DNA of 20,707 nucleotides, taken from assembly GCA_016278435.1 (NCBI GenBank), contig JADQBU010000103.1, positions 1 through 20,707 of the forward strand, written 5' to 3'. Made by a program: the position numbers and the translations under genes. Below, one piece after another: positions 1 through 7,449 of the stretch. This stretch comes from Halanaerobiales bacterium. GTDB lineage: Bacteria; Bacillota; Halanaerobiia; Halanaerobiales; JADQBU01. Below the pieces are notes generated by a model that worked only from the letters and a program-made list of their open reading frames with translations, made no database searches and was not told where the DNA came from. The stretch's first letter is position 1, and every line of letters starts with the position of its first letter.

Positions 1-134
1 GTTGCCCAACTAAATGGTCTGTTAGTGCATTTAAATGTGCGGGGTAGACCAACGTTCTTTTGGTTGGGAAGATAGTCAACGAACTATCAGGAATCCTCTT
101 TTATAACGCCAGGAATAGGCGGGGAGGATGTCAA
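1..134 (+). mobile_element. Putative right end of an IS200/IS605-family element (possible omega-RNA region)
   Basis: Four hairpins stand in series: GGTCT (16-20) with AGACC (46-50), CCAAC (49-53) with GTTGG (63-67), GATAGT (71-76) with ACTATC (83-88), and ATCCTC (93-98) with GAGGAT (124-129). The last encloses a second stem, CGCC (107-110) with GGCG (118-121). The run ends in TCAA at 131-134. In the IS200/IS605 family (IS608 for example) the right end is a subterminal hairpin followed by a TCAA-like cleavage tetranucleotide, and the 3' end of tnpB plus the right end encode the omega-RNA scaffold, with the guide in the flanking DNA. A tnpB gene would lie left of the window. Only short open stretches exist here (frame 1 stops at 73-75, frame 3 at 45-47), so no CDS is called. 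The family assignment rests on structure alone. Confidence 0.5.
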
Positions 135-187
135 TATAAATGAGTATATCATACAACAGAAGTTTTTTAAAATTCATCATTCATTTT

Positions 188-217
188 TTGCAATAATTAT
201 TTGATTAGTTATATAAT
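188..217 (+). promoter_or_regulatory. Candidate sigma-A promoter of the first reductive-dehalogenase-like gene
   Basis: TTGCAA at 188-193 and TATAAT at 212-217 are separated by 18 bases, about 40 bases ahead of the ATG at 260. The -10 box is perfect and the -35 box matches four of six. The surroundings are very A+T-rich, so chance matches are common. Confidence 0.4.
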
Positions 218-259
218 TAATGATAGATAGTTTATTTGAATTAAAAGAGGTGTTTCTAT

Positions 260-1345
260 ATGAAAAGATTCGATGAAAGAGATACAATTTTTTCGCGGAT
301 GTCATTACAGAAAAACAGCGATGGTTATAAGAGTTATTATGCAAATAATCCTGAAAAGAAGGACATAGATGACCAGACCAGAAAAATGCCCGGATTGCTG
401 ACAAATAATTCCAGGCAATTTAATCCCATACTATCACCTATGGCTAATTCTGCCTTCAAATTTTTAAATGATATAAAACCATTAGCAGAGAAAAGGGCAA
501 CAGGTAAAAAAGTTGAAATATCAGCTAATGAAGCAAGCACTATTATAAAAAAATATGCCAGGTATTATGGAGCAGACCTGGTTGGGATAAGTGAAATTAA
601 CAAAGATTTTTATTATAGCCACCGGGGTAGAAAACCACATTATGGCGAAAAAATTAAAGACACTAACAAATATGCAGTTGTTTTTGGGGTAGAGATGGAT
701 AAAGAGATGATTAACAGAGCACCTAAAACAGAAGAATGTATTGAGGTAACTAAAGGCTATGTAAAGGCAGCATTAATCGGTATGATGCTAAGTTACTATA
801 TCCGGGATTTAGGATATCCAGCCAGAAATCATATGGATGGCAACTACCTTCTTATAGCTCCACCGGTAGCCGCAGAAACGGGTCTCGGCGAAATAGGCAA
901 ATCCGGGTTGCTGGTAACTAAAAATTATGGCCCCAGAGTTAGAATCGGTATGGTTAGTACTGACCTGACATTAATACCGGATAAGGCCGATAGCTTTGGT
1001 CTTAAAGAATTCTGTGATATATGTAATAACTGTGTAAGATTATGTCCTGCAAAAGCTATCTCAAGTGTTGATGATGAACACAATTCCAGACTTCACCATA
1101 AGTATATTGATGCTGATAAATGTTATCAAATGTGGAGGAAACTCGGAACAGACTGTGGAATATGTCTGGCAAGCTGTCCTTTTTCTCACAATATAGAAAG
1201 TGAATTACTAAATAGCATGAAAGAAGATACAAAAGTAAAGAAAAAAATCTGGAAACAATACAGCAAGAAGTATAAAACCAGACCGGTAAATAAAGATAGT
1301 TATTTTAACACTTCATCTAATGTTAACTCAGATAATACGGGTTGA
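260..1345 (+). CDS. Reductive-dehalogenase-like corrinoid/iron-sulfur protein, no Tat signal
   Basis: This 361-residue protein has the C-terminal layout of the RdhA/QueG superfamily. The cobalamin-domain signature is LGYPARNH near 183 and then GLGEIGKSG and GPRVRIG. Two ferredoxin-type clusters follow: C252-x2-C255-x2-C258-x3-C262-P, and C288 with C299-x2-C302-x3-C306-P. The N-terminal MKRFDERDTIF resembles the start of other dehalogenase-domain proteins. There is no twin-arginine signal, no membrane anchor and no fused flavin-reductase domain, so it should be cytoplasmic and need an external electron donor. The family reduces substrates at a cobalamin cofactor; the substrate here is unknown. 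It is not a typical epoxyqueuosine reductase, because its spacing and GPRVR region are closer to RdhA. The ATG has the site AAAGAGGTG seven bases upstream. Its 3' end overlaps the next gene tail to tail by 46 bases. Confidence 0.75.
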   Translation: MKRFDERDTIFSRMSLQKNSDGYKSYYANNPEKKDIDDQTRKMPGLLTNNSRQFNPILSPMANSAFKFLNDIKPLAEKRATGKKVEISANEASTIIKKYARYYGADLVGISEINKDFYYSHRGRKPHYGEKIKDTNKYAVVFGVEMDKEMINRAPKTEECIEVTKGYVKAALIGMMLSYYIRDLGYPARNHMDGNYLLIAPPVAAETGLGEIGKSGLLVTKNYGPRVRIGMVSTDLTLIPDKADSFGLKEFCDICNNCVRLCPAKAISSVDDEHNSRLHHKYIDADKCYQMWRKLGTDCGICLASCPFSHNIESELLNSMKEDTKVKKKIWKQYSKKYKTRPVNKDSYFNTSSNVNSDNTG

Positions 1346-2673
1346 TAGGCATCATGATAAGCCCAGCGTACCCGGCAGAGATTAGCTAGATCCTTATCAA
1401 GTGAACACAGGTCAGAACGGTTTACAGCATAGATGGAATCCTTTCCCATAGAATAACAGGCCATCTTCATCTCCTCAACACAGGAATGAATAAAATTGGC
1501 TAAATGTTCAGCAGCTTCATCAACTTCTAATTCTTCCTTAAAAACACCTGTATAAAGAGCAATCTGCATGGGAGGTTCTAACGGCAATGCCTTGACCATT
1601 TGAGCCTGTAATAATGCCATAAGAGCAATTGTTCCGATATAAAAAGCATCAGCTCCCAGTGCTTTAGCTTTTAAGAAATGCCCGGGTGTTGTCAGCCCAC
1701 CACCGGCAATAATACTTACTCTATCCCTTACACCCAGGTCTTCCAGATAATTGGAGGTTCTGGCCAGGGCAATTAGAGTTGGTAATCCCAGGTCATCCTG
1801 CAAAATTGCCGGCCCACCGTGAGTACCGGCTTCAGCTCCATCAACTACTACATAATCAACACCGGCATCTACCATTATCTTTAATTCTTTTTCCATATAA
1901 TCAGTAGCACCAAATTTTATGCCGACCGGTACACCATACTGTTTTAAATCGACTACTAACTTATTAAATTCCTGGATACTATTAACACCCTTCATTCTGG
2001 TAGGTGCTTTTGAGGGTTTTCCTTCGGGCATATTTGCTTCAGAACGAATATCTTCACCGATAAACCGAGAAGGTTGAAATACCGGTGCTGCAGCCTGAGC
2101 ACCCTGACCCAGTTGTATTTCAATAGCATCAAGCTGACTTAATTCTTCTGGTTTCTTTATCAATTTTCCCCTAGAATACTGGCCAATTAATAAATCTGCA
2201 GCTGCCCGTTCTTCTTCCAGTAAAGGGGATTCACCAGTATTTGTAGCACTTCCGACCATTGAAGCTGCCTTTGCTAAAGCTACTTTCATTTTCAAACTCA
2301 GGGCAGTCCCCCAGGACATTCCGGTTATCATAACCGGTACCGCTAATTTTAATGGCTTTTCTGCCTGGGGTCCAATTATCATAGAGCTATCAATTTCGGT
2401 CTTGTCATCTACGGGAAAGCGGTGTAAATATACTGGATTGAGAAGTAAATCTTCCCAGTTTGACCTTACAACCGGGCTACCAAGTGGTCTATCCAGCACT
2501 TCACCATCAGTAGCGCGCAAATTGGATTCAACCAGTGCCCTTGTCCCTATCTTCTGTAATAAAGGAAACATGGCAAAGGTACTTCTTGTATAATTATCAT
2601 CTACCATTTTTGTCCACATATCCTGCATCATTTCAATTATCGATTCACGCATCATACTGGTAAAAACAGACAC
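1300..2673 (-). CDS. Glutamate-synthase-like FMN-binding protein (Glu_synthase domain, stand-alone)
   Basis: The protein is about 457 residues from a GTG at 2673, preceded by GGAGG with eight bases of spacing; the GTG at 2688 would use part of that site and is less likely. The fold is the FMN-binding TIM barrel of the glutamate synthase large subunit: GMSWGTALS (118-126), IEIQLGQGAQAA (185-196), VDGAEAGTHGGP (277-288), and the phosphate-binding IIAGGG (321-326) with ADAFYIGT (341-348). There is no glutaminase or GXGXG domain. The three-cysteine 3Fe-4S motif of true glutamate synthase, normally just after the barrel, is not seen: the stretch reads IALYTG. Cysteines 398, 406, 423 and 433 lie further on without that spacing. 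It is probably an FMN-dependent oxidoreductase or aminating enzyme of unknown substrate. Its position facing a corrinoid reductase suggests a redox role (inference). Confidence 0.75.
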   Translation of the reverse strand: MSVFTSMMRESIIEMMQDMWTKMVDDNYTRSTFAMFPLLQKIGTRALVESNLRATDGEVLDRPLGSPVVRSNWEDLLLNPVYLHRFPVDDKTEIDSSMIIGPQAEKPLKLAVPVMITGMSWGTALSLKMKVALAKAASMVGSATNTGESPLLEEERAAADLLIGQYSRGKLIKKPEELSQLDAIEIQLGQGAQAAAPVFQPSRFIGEDIRSEANMPEGKPSKAPTRMKGVNSIQEFNKLVVDLKQYGVPVGIKFGATDYMEKELKIMVDAGVDYVVVDGAEAGTHGGPAILQDDLGLPTLIALARTSNYLEDLGVRDRVSIIAGGGLTTPGHFLKAKALGADAFYIGTIALMALLQAQMVKALPLEPPMQIALYTGVFKEELEVDEAAEHLANFIHSCVEEMKMACYSMGKDSIYAVNRSDLCSLDKDLANLCRVRWAYHDAYQPVLSELTLDEVLK

Positions 2674-2887
2674 ATATATTACCTCCACTTTTGAATTATT
2701 TGTTAAATATTATAACCTCATTTAATATAATTATGTATAACACCCTTACCGTCTAGTGATAATATAAAACTACTAAATAACAATAAACTCACATACTATA
2801 AATTCTTGCATATATTTACACTAGCTTTGCAAAAACAAATTTTCTAAAATCAAGCATAATATTCATTAGAATTCATTGATTATATAG

Positions 2888-2949
2888 AAAAAACTCCTTA
2901 TAATTAGGATTAGGATAGTCTTTGTCCAAATACCTAAATAATAAGGAGT
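2888..2949 (-). terminator. Long rho-independent terminator for the minus-strand array
   Basis: Arms at 2893-2915 and 2925-2949 pair over most of their length (ACTCCTTAT at the base, GGA/TCC at the tip), around the loop 2916-2924. Read on the minus strand the stem closes in GGAGT and runs into six T (2893-2888). It lies about 190 bases beyond the TctA1 stop codon and before the FMN-protein gene, so it would end transcription of the transporter array. Confidence 0.7.
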
Positions 2950-2956
2950 CATACCT

Positions 2957-3037
2957 ATGGACATGTTAAGAAAAGAAGTAAAAAGTCATAAGAGCCTCTA
3001 TGACCATGCCCAGCACCTTCACTTGATAAGCTTCTAA
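2957..3037 (+). pseudogene. Short ORF fragment, possible decayed insertion-sequence gene
   Basis: An ATG at 2957 opens 26 codons beginning MDMLRKEVKSHKSLYDHAQH and ends at a TAA. The site AAGGAGTC lies upstream, but it is also the arm of the terminator hairpin. A further open stretch in another frame (YWDGFFKY) follows directly, as if a longer gene had lost a base. No family was recognised. The 464-base gap 2674-3137 holds otherwise only the terminator, a 15-base dyad at 3098-3112 and A+T-rich sequence. Confidence 0.2.
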
Positions 3038-3097
3038 TATTGGGATGGATTTTTTAAATATTAGACACAATTCTCACTGTCCTTAACATTTAATTCA

Positions 3098-3112
3098 TGT
3101 AACTGTGTTACA
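3098..3112. repeat. Perfect dyad TGTAAC-TGT-GTTACA
   Basis: Six-base arms around a three-base centre lie 25 bases beyond the TctA1 stop codon. No T run follows on either strand, so it does not look like a terminator. It could be a protein-binding site or a small hairpin at the mRNA 3' end. Confidence 0.3.
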
Positions 3113-3137
3113 AAGGTGCAACTGCCCATCGCACAAA

Positions 3138-4616
3138 CTATTCTCCCAGTGTCTCCAGGGACTTATTATCTTTGTAAAAAACAGCATAAGCAAAGGTTGC
3201 TATAACTACTATTATTGTAATCGTACCAACCGGCCGGGATAAAATCTCAATAGGAGATGTGTCCTTAAAAATAATCATCGCTTTCCTGAAATTATTATCA
3301 GCCATACCGCCCAGAATAACTCCCATTACCATTGGGGCAAGGGGATAACCAAGTTTGCGGAAGGCATAACCAAATATCCCAAAACCAAAAGCAAGAAATA
3401 CATCAAAATATGACATCCGCACAGCATAAGCGCCAACGAGACAAAGAATGGGAATCAAAGGCATTAGCAATTCCCTTGGTAATGAAAATATTTTTATGCT
3501 GGGTTTGATCAGTAAAAAGGCACAGATCAACATGGCAAAATTAGCTACAATTAGTGTGCCATAGATAAATTCTACCAGACCCGGGTGATTAAAATTAATT
3601 GTCGGGCCTACCACAATTCCGTGCAAATTAAGTGCTGCCAGAAAAGCAGCCGCTGTTGCACTGCCGGGTATACCCAGAACCAGGGTCGGCATCAATGCCC
3701 CACCCAGATTGGCATTATTGGCTACTTCTGAACAGACAACTCCCTCCAGGTCCCCATCAGAAAATTTTTTACCAGTAATTCTCTCGCCAATACCATAGCT
3801 TACAAAAGTTGCCATATTGGCACCACCACCTGGGATAATACCCGTAACTAAACCTACTGCTCCAGAGCGAATTGCAGACTTCCAGTACTTAATGAAATTT
3901 CTCATCGGTGGAATTATGTTTTTAGCTTCCTGTGGTATGCTGTAGGGATGTTTCTTGCTTAAGACCATAAATACTTCTGTAAGTCCAAACAATCCTATCA
4001 GAACGGGTAAATAAGTAATTCCACTCATCAATTCCCGGACACCGAAGGTAAACCGGGATACCGAATATATAGCTTCCCGACCAACAAATGATAGTAAAAG
4101 ACCGATCCAGCCAGATATCCAGCCTTTCATTGTTTTTTCATCACTTGTTAATGTACCGGAAACACTAACCCCCCAGACGGCCAGCCAGAACATTTCCCAG
4201 GAACCAAATTTTAAAGCTATCTCCAGTAACCAGGGTAAACAGACGACCAGAGCAATTATTCCAACCCAGTTACCTACCATAGAGAATACAATAGCAGTCC
4301 CCAGAGCCTCTCCTCCTCTTCCCTGTTTAGCCAGAGGGTGTCCGGCCATCTGCGTAGGAACCGCATCAGGAGTACCAGGAATATTAATCAAAATGGCAGT
4401 AATAGCCCCTCCGAAAACACTTCCGGTAAATACACCAAGAATAAAGGCAAGAGCATTATGCAATGCAAAACCTGATGATAGTCCGACAAGAAGGGCCATA
4501 GCCATTGTAGTTGATAGACCGGGCATTGCTCCCCACATAATTCCCAGTAAAGCTCCGATTGAGGACAATAAGATATAACTTACATTAAAAGCTTCAAAGA
4601 AAGAACCAAAATCCAA
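3138..4616 (-). CDS. tctA: Tripartite tricarboxylate transporter large membrane subunit TctA (copy 1)
   Basis: A 492-residue polytopic membrane protein with about a dozen hydrophobic segments. It has the duplicated TctA signature: MPGLSTTMAMALL (31-43) in the first half and PGGGANMATFVSYG (262-275) in the second, with INIPGTPDAVPT near 78. TctA is the permease subunit that takes carboxylates from the binding protein TctC, driven by the ion gradient. The start is TTG at 4616, supported by AAAGGAGGT nine bases upstream. It is the last gene of the minus-strand array and is split from its TctB by a bicupin gene, which is unusual because tctB and tctA normally adjoin. A long terminator follows at 2949-2888. 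The gene name follows the family; the substrate is unknown. Confidence 0.9.
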   Translation of the reverse strand: MDFGSFFEAFNVSYILLSSIGALLGIMWGAMPGLSTTMAMALLVGLSSGFALHNALAFILGVFTGSVFGGAITAILINIPGTPDAVPTQMAGHPLAKQGRGGEALGTAIVFSMVGNWVGIIALVVCLPWLLEIALKFGSWEMFWLAVWGVSVSGTLTSDEKTMKGWISGWIGLLLSFVGREAIYSVSRFTFGVRELMSGITYLPVLIGLFGLTEVFMVLSKKHPYSIPQEAKNIIPPMRNFIKYWKSAIRSGAVGLVTGIIPGGGANMATFVSYGIGERITGKKFSDGDLEGVVCSEVANNANLGGALMPTLVLGIPGSATAAAFLAALNLHGIVVGPTINFNHPGLVEFIYGTLIVANFAMLICAFLLIKPSIKIFSLPRELLMPLIPILCLVGAYAVRMSYFDVFLAFGFGIFGYAFRKLGYPLAPMVMGVILGGMADNNFRKAMIIFKDTSPIEILSRPVGTITIIVVIATFAYAVFYKDNKSLETLGE

Positions 4617-4674
4617 TTTGAGCTACCTCCTTTCAACAAAACCTTTTAAGATAGAAGTATTATTTAATGTAAGC

Positions 4675-5583
4675 CTATTCATTCCAGGGGGTTGTCTCCT
4701 GATAGTTTTTATCCATCTCATTATATAATTTAATATACTCTGCCCATGCTTCTTTAGAATCTTTATTCCAGCTTCCATCATAGATACTATGACCAGGAAT
4801 TCTATTTTTTATATTAAACCATAATAATTCCCCTTCAACTATCTGTTCATGTTCAGTTTCGGCCGGTACTAAAACAATATCACCAGGACCTACTTCAAAC
4901 CAATCTTCTGCCATTCTCATTTTCAGTGTTCCCTTAAGAGGGATAATCAACTGTTCTTCAGGATGTGAATGAGGCTGTGCTCCTGCACCCTGTCCGTCTC
5001 CACGGTCTTCACTATATAAGATTTTATTAAATACTAGAAATTTACCCTTAATCGATTTACCCCGGGCCGGTGTCCGGCTGGGAGTAATCTTTGTTTCCTC
5101 AAGTTTATCCCAGGTATATACCATCTGATCTTTGGGAGGCCAGGGATCATTCTCAACATATTTTTCATCAAGCTCATCATATATTTTTTCTAGCTTCCCC
5201 CAGTCCTCTTCTGAACCCGGTTTCCAGCTTGTATCATACCAGCTATGCCCGGGAACACGGCTTTTAATATTATACCAGAGAAAATCATCATCACATATTT
5301 CTTCATGTTCTACATAGGGAGGTACTAAGGCTACATCTCCCGGTTCCAGAGTATACCAGTCCTTACCAATCCTCATTTTCATTAAACCTTCCAGGGCCAC
5401 AAAAATTTGTTCTTCTGGGTGAGCATGTGGCTGGGCCCCTGCGCCCTTACCATCACCGCGGTCTTTGTCATGTAGAATTCTCTGTAATAATAAACGTTTA
5501 CCCCTGACAGTCTCCCCCCGGGAATTTGTTTTTCCGGGAGTAATCATAGTTTTTTCTAACTTATCCCAACTAAAAACAGACAT
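4675..5583 (-). CDS. Bicupin protein with internal duplication (KdgF-like HxHPxEQ motifs)
   Basis: A 302-residue protein made of two similar cupin halves, about 1-150 and 155-302. Each half begins with WDKLE(K/E)T.ITP, carries GAGAQPH(A/S)HPEEQ and ends in PGHS.YD.SW. Likely metal ligands are H53, H55, Q59, H93 and H205, H207, Q211, H245. HxHPxEQ, with Gln as a ligand, is known from the small cupin KdgF of uronate breakdown. It is probably a soluble metal-dependent enzyme or small-acid binder; the reaction is not predictable. The start at 5583 has AAAGGAGG eight bases upstream; extending the frame to 5652 adds a Lys-rich tail without cupin similarity. It sits between tctB1 and tctA1, so its product probably acts on or senses the imported compound. 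Confidence 0.8.
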   Translation of the reverse strand: MSVFSWDKLEKTMITPGKTNSRGETVRGKRLLLQRILHDKDRGDGKGAGAQPHAHPEEQIFVALEGLMKMRIGKDWYTLEPGDVALVPPYVEHEEICDDDFLWYNIKSRVPGHSWYDTSWKPGSEEDWGKLEKIYDELDEKYVENDPWPPKDQMVYTWDKLEETKITPSRTPARGKSIKGKFLVFNKILYSEDRGDGQGAGAQPHSHPEEQLIIPLKGTLKMRMAEDWFEVGPGDIVLVPAETEHEQIVEGELLWFNIKNRIPGHSIYDGSWNKDSKEAWAEYIKLYNEMDKNYQETTPWNE

Positions 5584-5677
5584 AAATAATTCCTCCTTTA
5601 TTTCTCGTTTGTTATTAATTTGCTTTTTTTGCTCTGATTTAATAGCAATCACTTCTCAAATTATCTCCTGAATTTTT

Positions 5678-6223
5678 TTACCTGTATAATATATAATCCA
5701 GGATCGTGTTTCCGGGCATATGCAGATAAAATGCTTCTCTCATAATATAGGTTAATAAAACAGGAATTACAATAGAAATAATTATTTTTTTTGCCAGTGA
5801 ACCTTCTTCCCAGAACTGAAACAGACTGACAAAAATATAAATAGCTGTAGCCAGTTCAAATGGTAAAAATTTAATTAACAGGAAATAATAAATAGCCACC
5901 AAACCAATAATCTGTAATGCCTTTTTATTACCCTGATAAACATCGCATAAATATCTCCTTAATTTTGATCCTGAACTTCCAAATTCTTTCTTTTCCTTGA
6001 GGGTGGAGATTAACAAGAAAAAACACATAATAAAGAGAGTTCCTCCCACTATCACGGGAAGAAGCCCGGGGGCTGAAGCCCAGCCCCGCGGTCTCTCCAT
6101 AAAAATTGAAGCGATTATTACCAGAACACTAATAAGCATTATGAATAATATGCCTGATATGTCTATAATGTAAAACCAGGAATTATTTGTAGATTTACTA
6201 TTTTTATCCTTATCACTTTTCAA
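5678..6223 (-). CDS. tctB: Tripartite tricarboxylate transporter small membrane subunit TctB (copy 1)
   Basis: A 181-residue protein with four hydrophobic segments (about 17-42, 52-72, 98-117 and 118-163, the last containing two) and a hydrophilic, Lys/Ser-rich N-terminus. This size and shape, and the gene's position after a TctC gene, identify the small TctB subunit, which pairs with TctA in the inner membrane. TctB sequences diverge strongly, so context carries much of the weight. The only reasonable start is TTG at 6223, with the moderate site AGGGG about 11 bases upstream; the next in-frame Met lies inside the first membrane segment. It begins 22 bases after the TctC1 stop codon, so the two are co-transcribed. 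Confidence 0.8.
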   Translation of the reverse strand: MKSDKDKNSKSTNNSWFYIIDISGILFIMLISVLVIIASIFMERPRGWASAPGLLPVIVGGTLFIMCFFLLISTLKEKKEFGSSGSKLRRYLCDVYQGNKKALQIIGLVAIYYFLLIKFLPFELATAIYIFVSLFQFWEEGSLAKKIIISIVIPVLLTYIMREAFYLHMPGNTILDYILYR

Positions 6224-6245
6224 TTTTTATCCAACCCCTATGATC

Positions 6246-7298
6246 CTATAGTTTTGGCTCATAATCAGCCGGTGGCCACCATGCATCAAACTCATCAAGT
6301 GTAGGTATTCCCAGTTCGGCAGGGTCAACTTCTCCTAAACCAAGGTCCCACATCATCCAGGCAGCCAGTGATTCATTAAGAGCGGCCTTTTTGTCAACCT
6401 CTTTACCAACCAGAGGTGCCAGTTTAAAACTTCTCTTGGCAAACATCTCTTCCAGTTTGGGATCTTTAGAAGCTTTTATAAATAATTCTTTCAGTTTCTC
6501 GATGATTTCTACAGGTGTATCTCTTCTTACTGCCAGGCTATAAATACCACCATAAGGCAGGAATGCTTCCATTTCCGGTAAAAATTCCATTACAGCCGGA
6601 ACTTCTCCGTAACCTGCAACATTATAGGGCTCTTTAGTTACAACAGCCAGTGGTCTAAGTCTTCCAGCCTTTATAAATTCAACCTGCTCATGTAAGCCAC
6701 TGGAAACAGCGTCTACTTCACCCTTGATGGCTGCCAGAGTAGCTGGTGCCCCACCACCATAAGGAACGGCTTCAACCTTGATACCTGCTTTACTGGCGAT
6801 TAATTCCATTCCTAAATGCCATACTCCACCAATACCGGAGTTTGATATCTTTAATTTGCCGGGATTCTCTTTAGCCATTTCAATAAATTGGTCAAAAGTT
6901 TTAATTGGAGAATCGGTGCTTACAGCAATACATTCTAGAGAATTACCCATCTTGAAATACTGGAATTCTTTCCAGGGAGTAAAATCAACATAGTCCATAA
7001 CACGTAAGCCACGGTCATACTGCGAAACTCCCAGGAGCCAGTAGCCATCAGCTGGTTTATTTTTAACAAAATCAGTAGCGATAGATCCATTGGCACCGGG
7101 CTGATTGGAAACATTAAACATAAAATCAGAATTTCTTTCCATAGCACTAGCAATAGCCCTGATTACAGTATCAGTACCACCACCGGCAGAGTACTGAACA
7201 ACAACATTTATAGGCTGATTAGGATACTCCGCTGCTATAACACTTATAGCAAGAGAAAATACCAGTATCAATGTTAACATTAATATAATTTTCTTCAT
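6246..7298 (-). CDS. tctC: Tripartite tricarboxylate transporter solute-binding protein TctC (copy 1)
   Basis: A 350-residue Bug/TctC-family binding protein. The signal peptide (MKKIILMLTLILVFSLAIS, cleavage near AAEYP) has no lipobox cysteine, so the mature protein should be soluble in a periplasm. Family marks are YPNQPINVVVQYSAGGGTD right after the signal, GANGS near 69, the ISNSGIGG stretch, VPYGGGAPA, and GRLRPLAV in the C-terminal lobe. It captures a carboxylate and hands it to TctA/TctB. At the N-terminus it differs from copy 2 (VQYSAGGGTD against IPFGPGGSHD), which suggests different ligands. The ATG at 7298 follows a 151-base gap containing dyads, so it may have its own promoter. TctB1 follows after 22 bases. 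Confidence 0.92.
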   Translation of the reverse strand: MKKIILMLTLILVFSLAISVIAAEYPNQPINVVVQYSAGGGTDTVIRAIASAMERNSDFMFNVSNQPGANGSIATDFVKNKPADGYWLLGVSQYDRGLRVMDYVDFTPWKEFQYFKMGNSLECIAVSTDSPIKTFDQFIEMAKENPGKLKISNSGIGGVWHLGMELIASKAGIKVEAVPYGGGAPATLAAIKGEVDAVSSGLHEQVEFIKAGRLRPLAVVTKEPYNVAGYGEVPAVMEFLPEMEAFLPYGGIYSLAVRRDTPVEIIEKLKELFIKASKDPKLEEMFAKRSFKLAPLVGKEVDKKAALNESLAAWMMWDLGLGEVDPAELGIPTLDEFDAWWPPADYEPKL

Positions 7299-7360
7299 TT
7301 ACGTAATTCCCCCATTTTTATAATTTTTATTGAATTCTTCTAACCCTTCATCATTCCTGC

Positions 7361-7379
7361 AGATGATTCATCTAATCAT
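7361..7379. promoter_or_regulatory. Overlapping dyads upstream of TctC1
   Basis: AGATGA-T-TCATCT at 7361-7373 overlaps ATGATT-CATCT-AATCAT at 7363-7379. They lie 63 bases upstream of the TctC1 start, in the only sizeable gap of the lower half of the array. A second palindrome pair (ACCTGA..TCAGGT at 7399-7412 and GGTTTTTAAACC at 7410-7421) lies between them and the permease stop codon. An operator plus weak terminator is possible. No clear -35/-10 or -24/-12 promoter was recognised. Confidence 0.25.
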
Positions 7380-7449
7380 TTTGCAATTCTGTAAGAATAC
7401 CTGACTTCAGGTTTTTAAACCACCTCCCTTCAATTTTCTTAGAGCAAAA

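Noticed and set aside
1..75. A C-terminal TnpB coding fragment in frame 1
   Set aside because: Only 24 codons are visible, with no recognisable catalytic or zinc-finger motif, and another frame is also open for part of it; it cannot be supported from this window.
260..400. A twin-arginine export signal on either reductive-dehalogenase-like protein
   Set aside because: Neither N-terminus has an RR motif followed by a hydrophobic stretch; both are hydrophilic from the start.
2674..2835. A sigma-54 promoter for the FMN protein, suggested by two TTGCA words 21 bases apart (2806 and 2827)
   Set aside because: No GG-N10-GC pair lies between them and the gene. A TATAAT-like box exists but has a poor -35, so no promoter was called.
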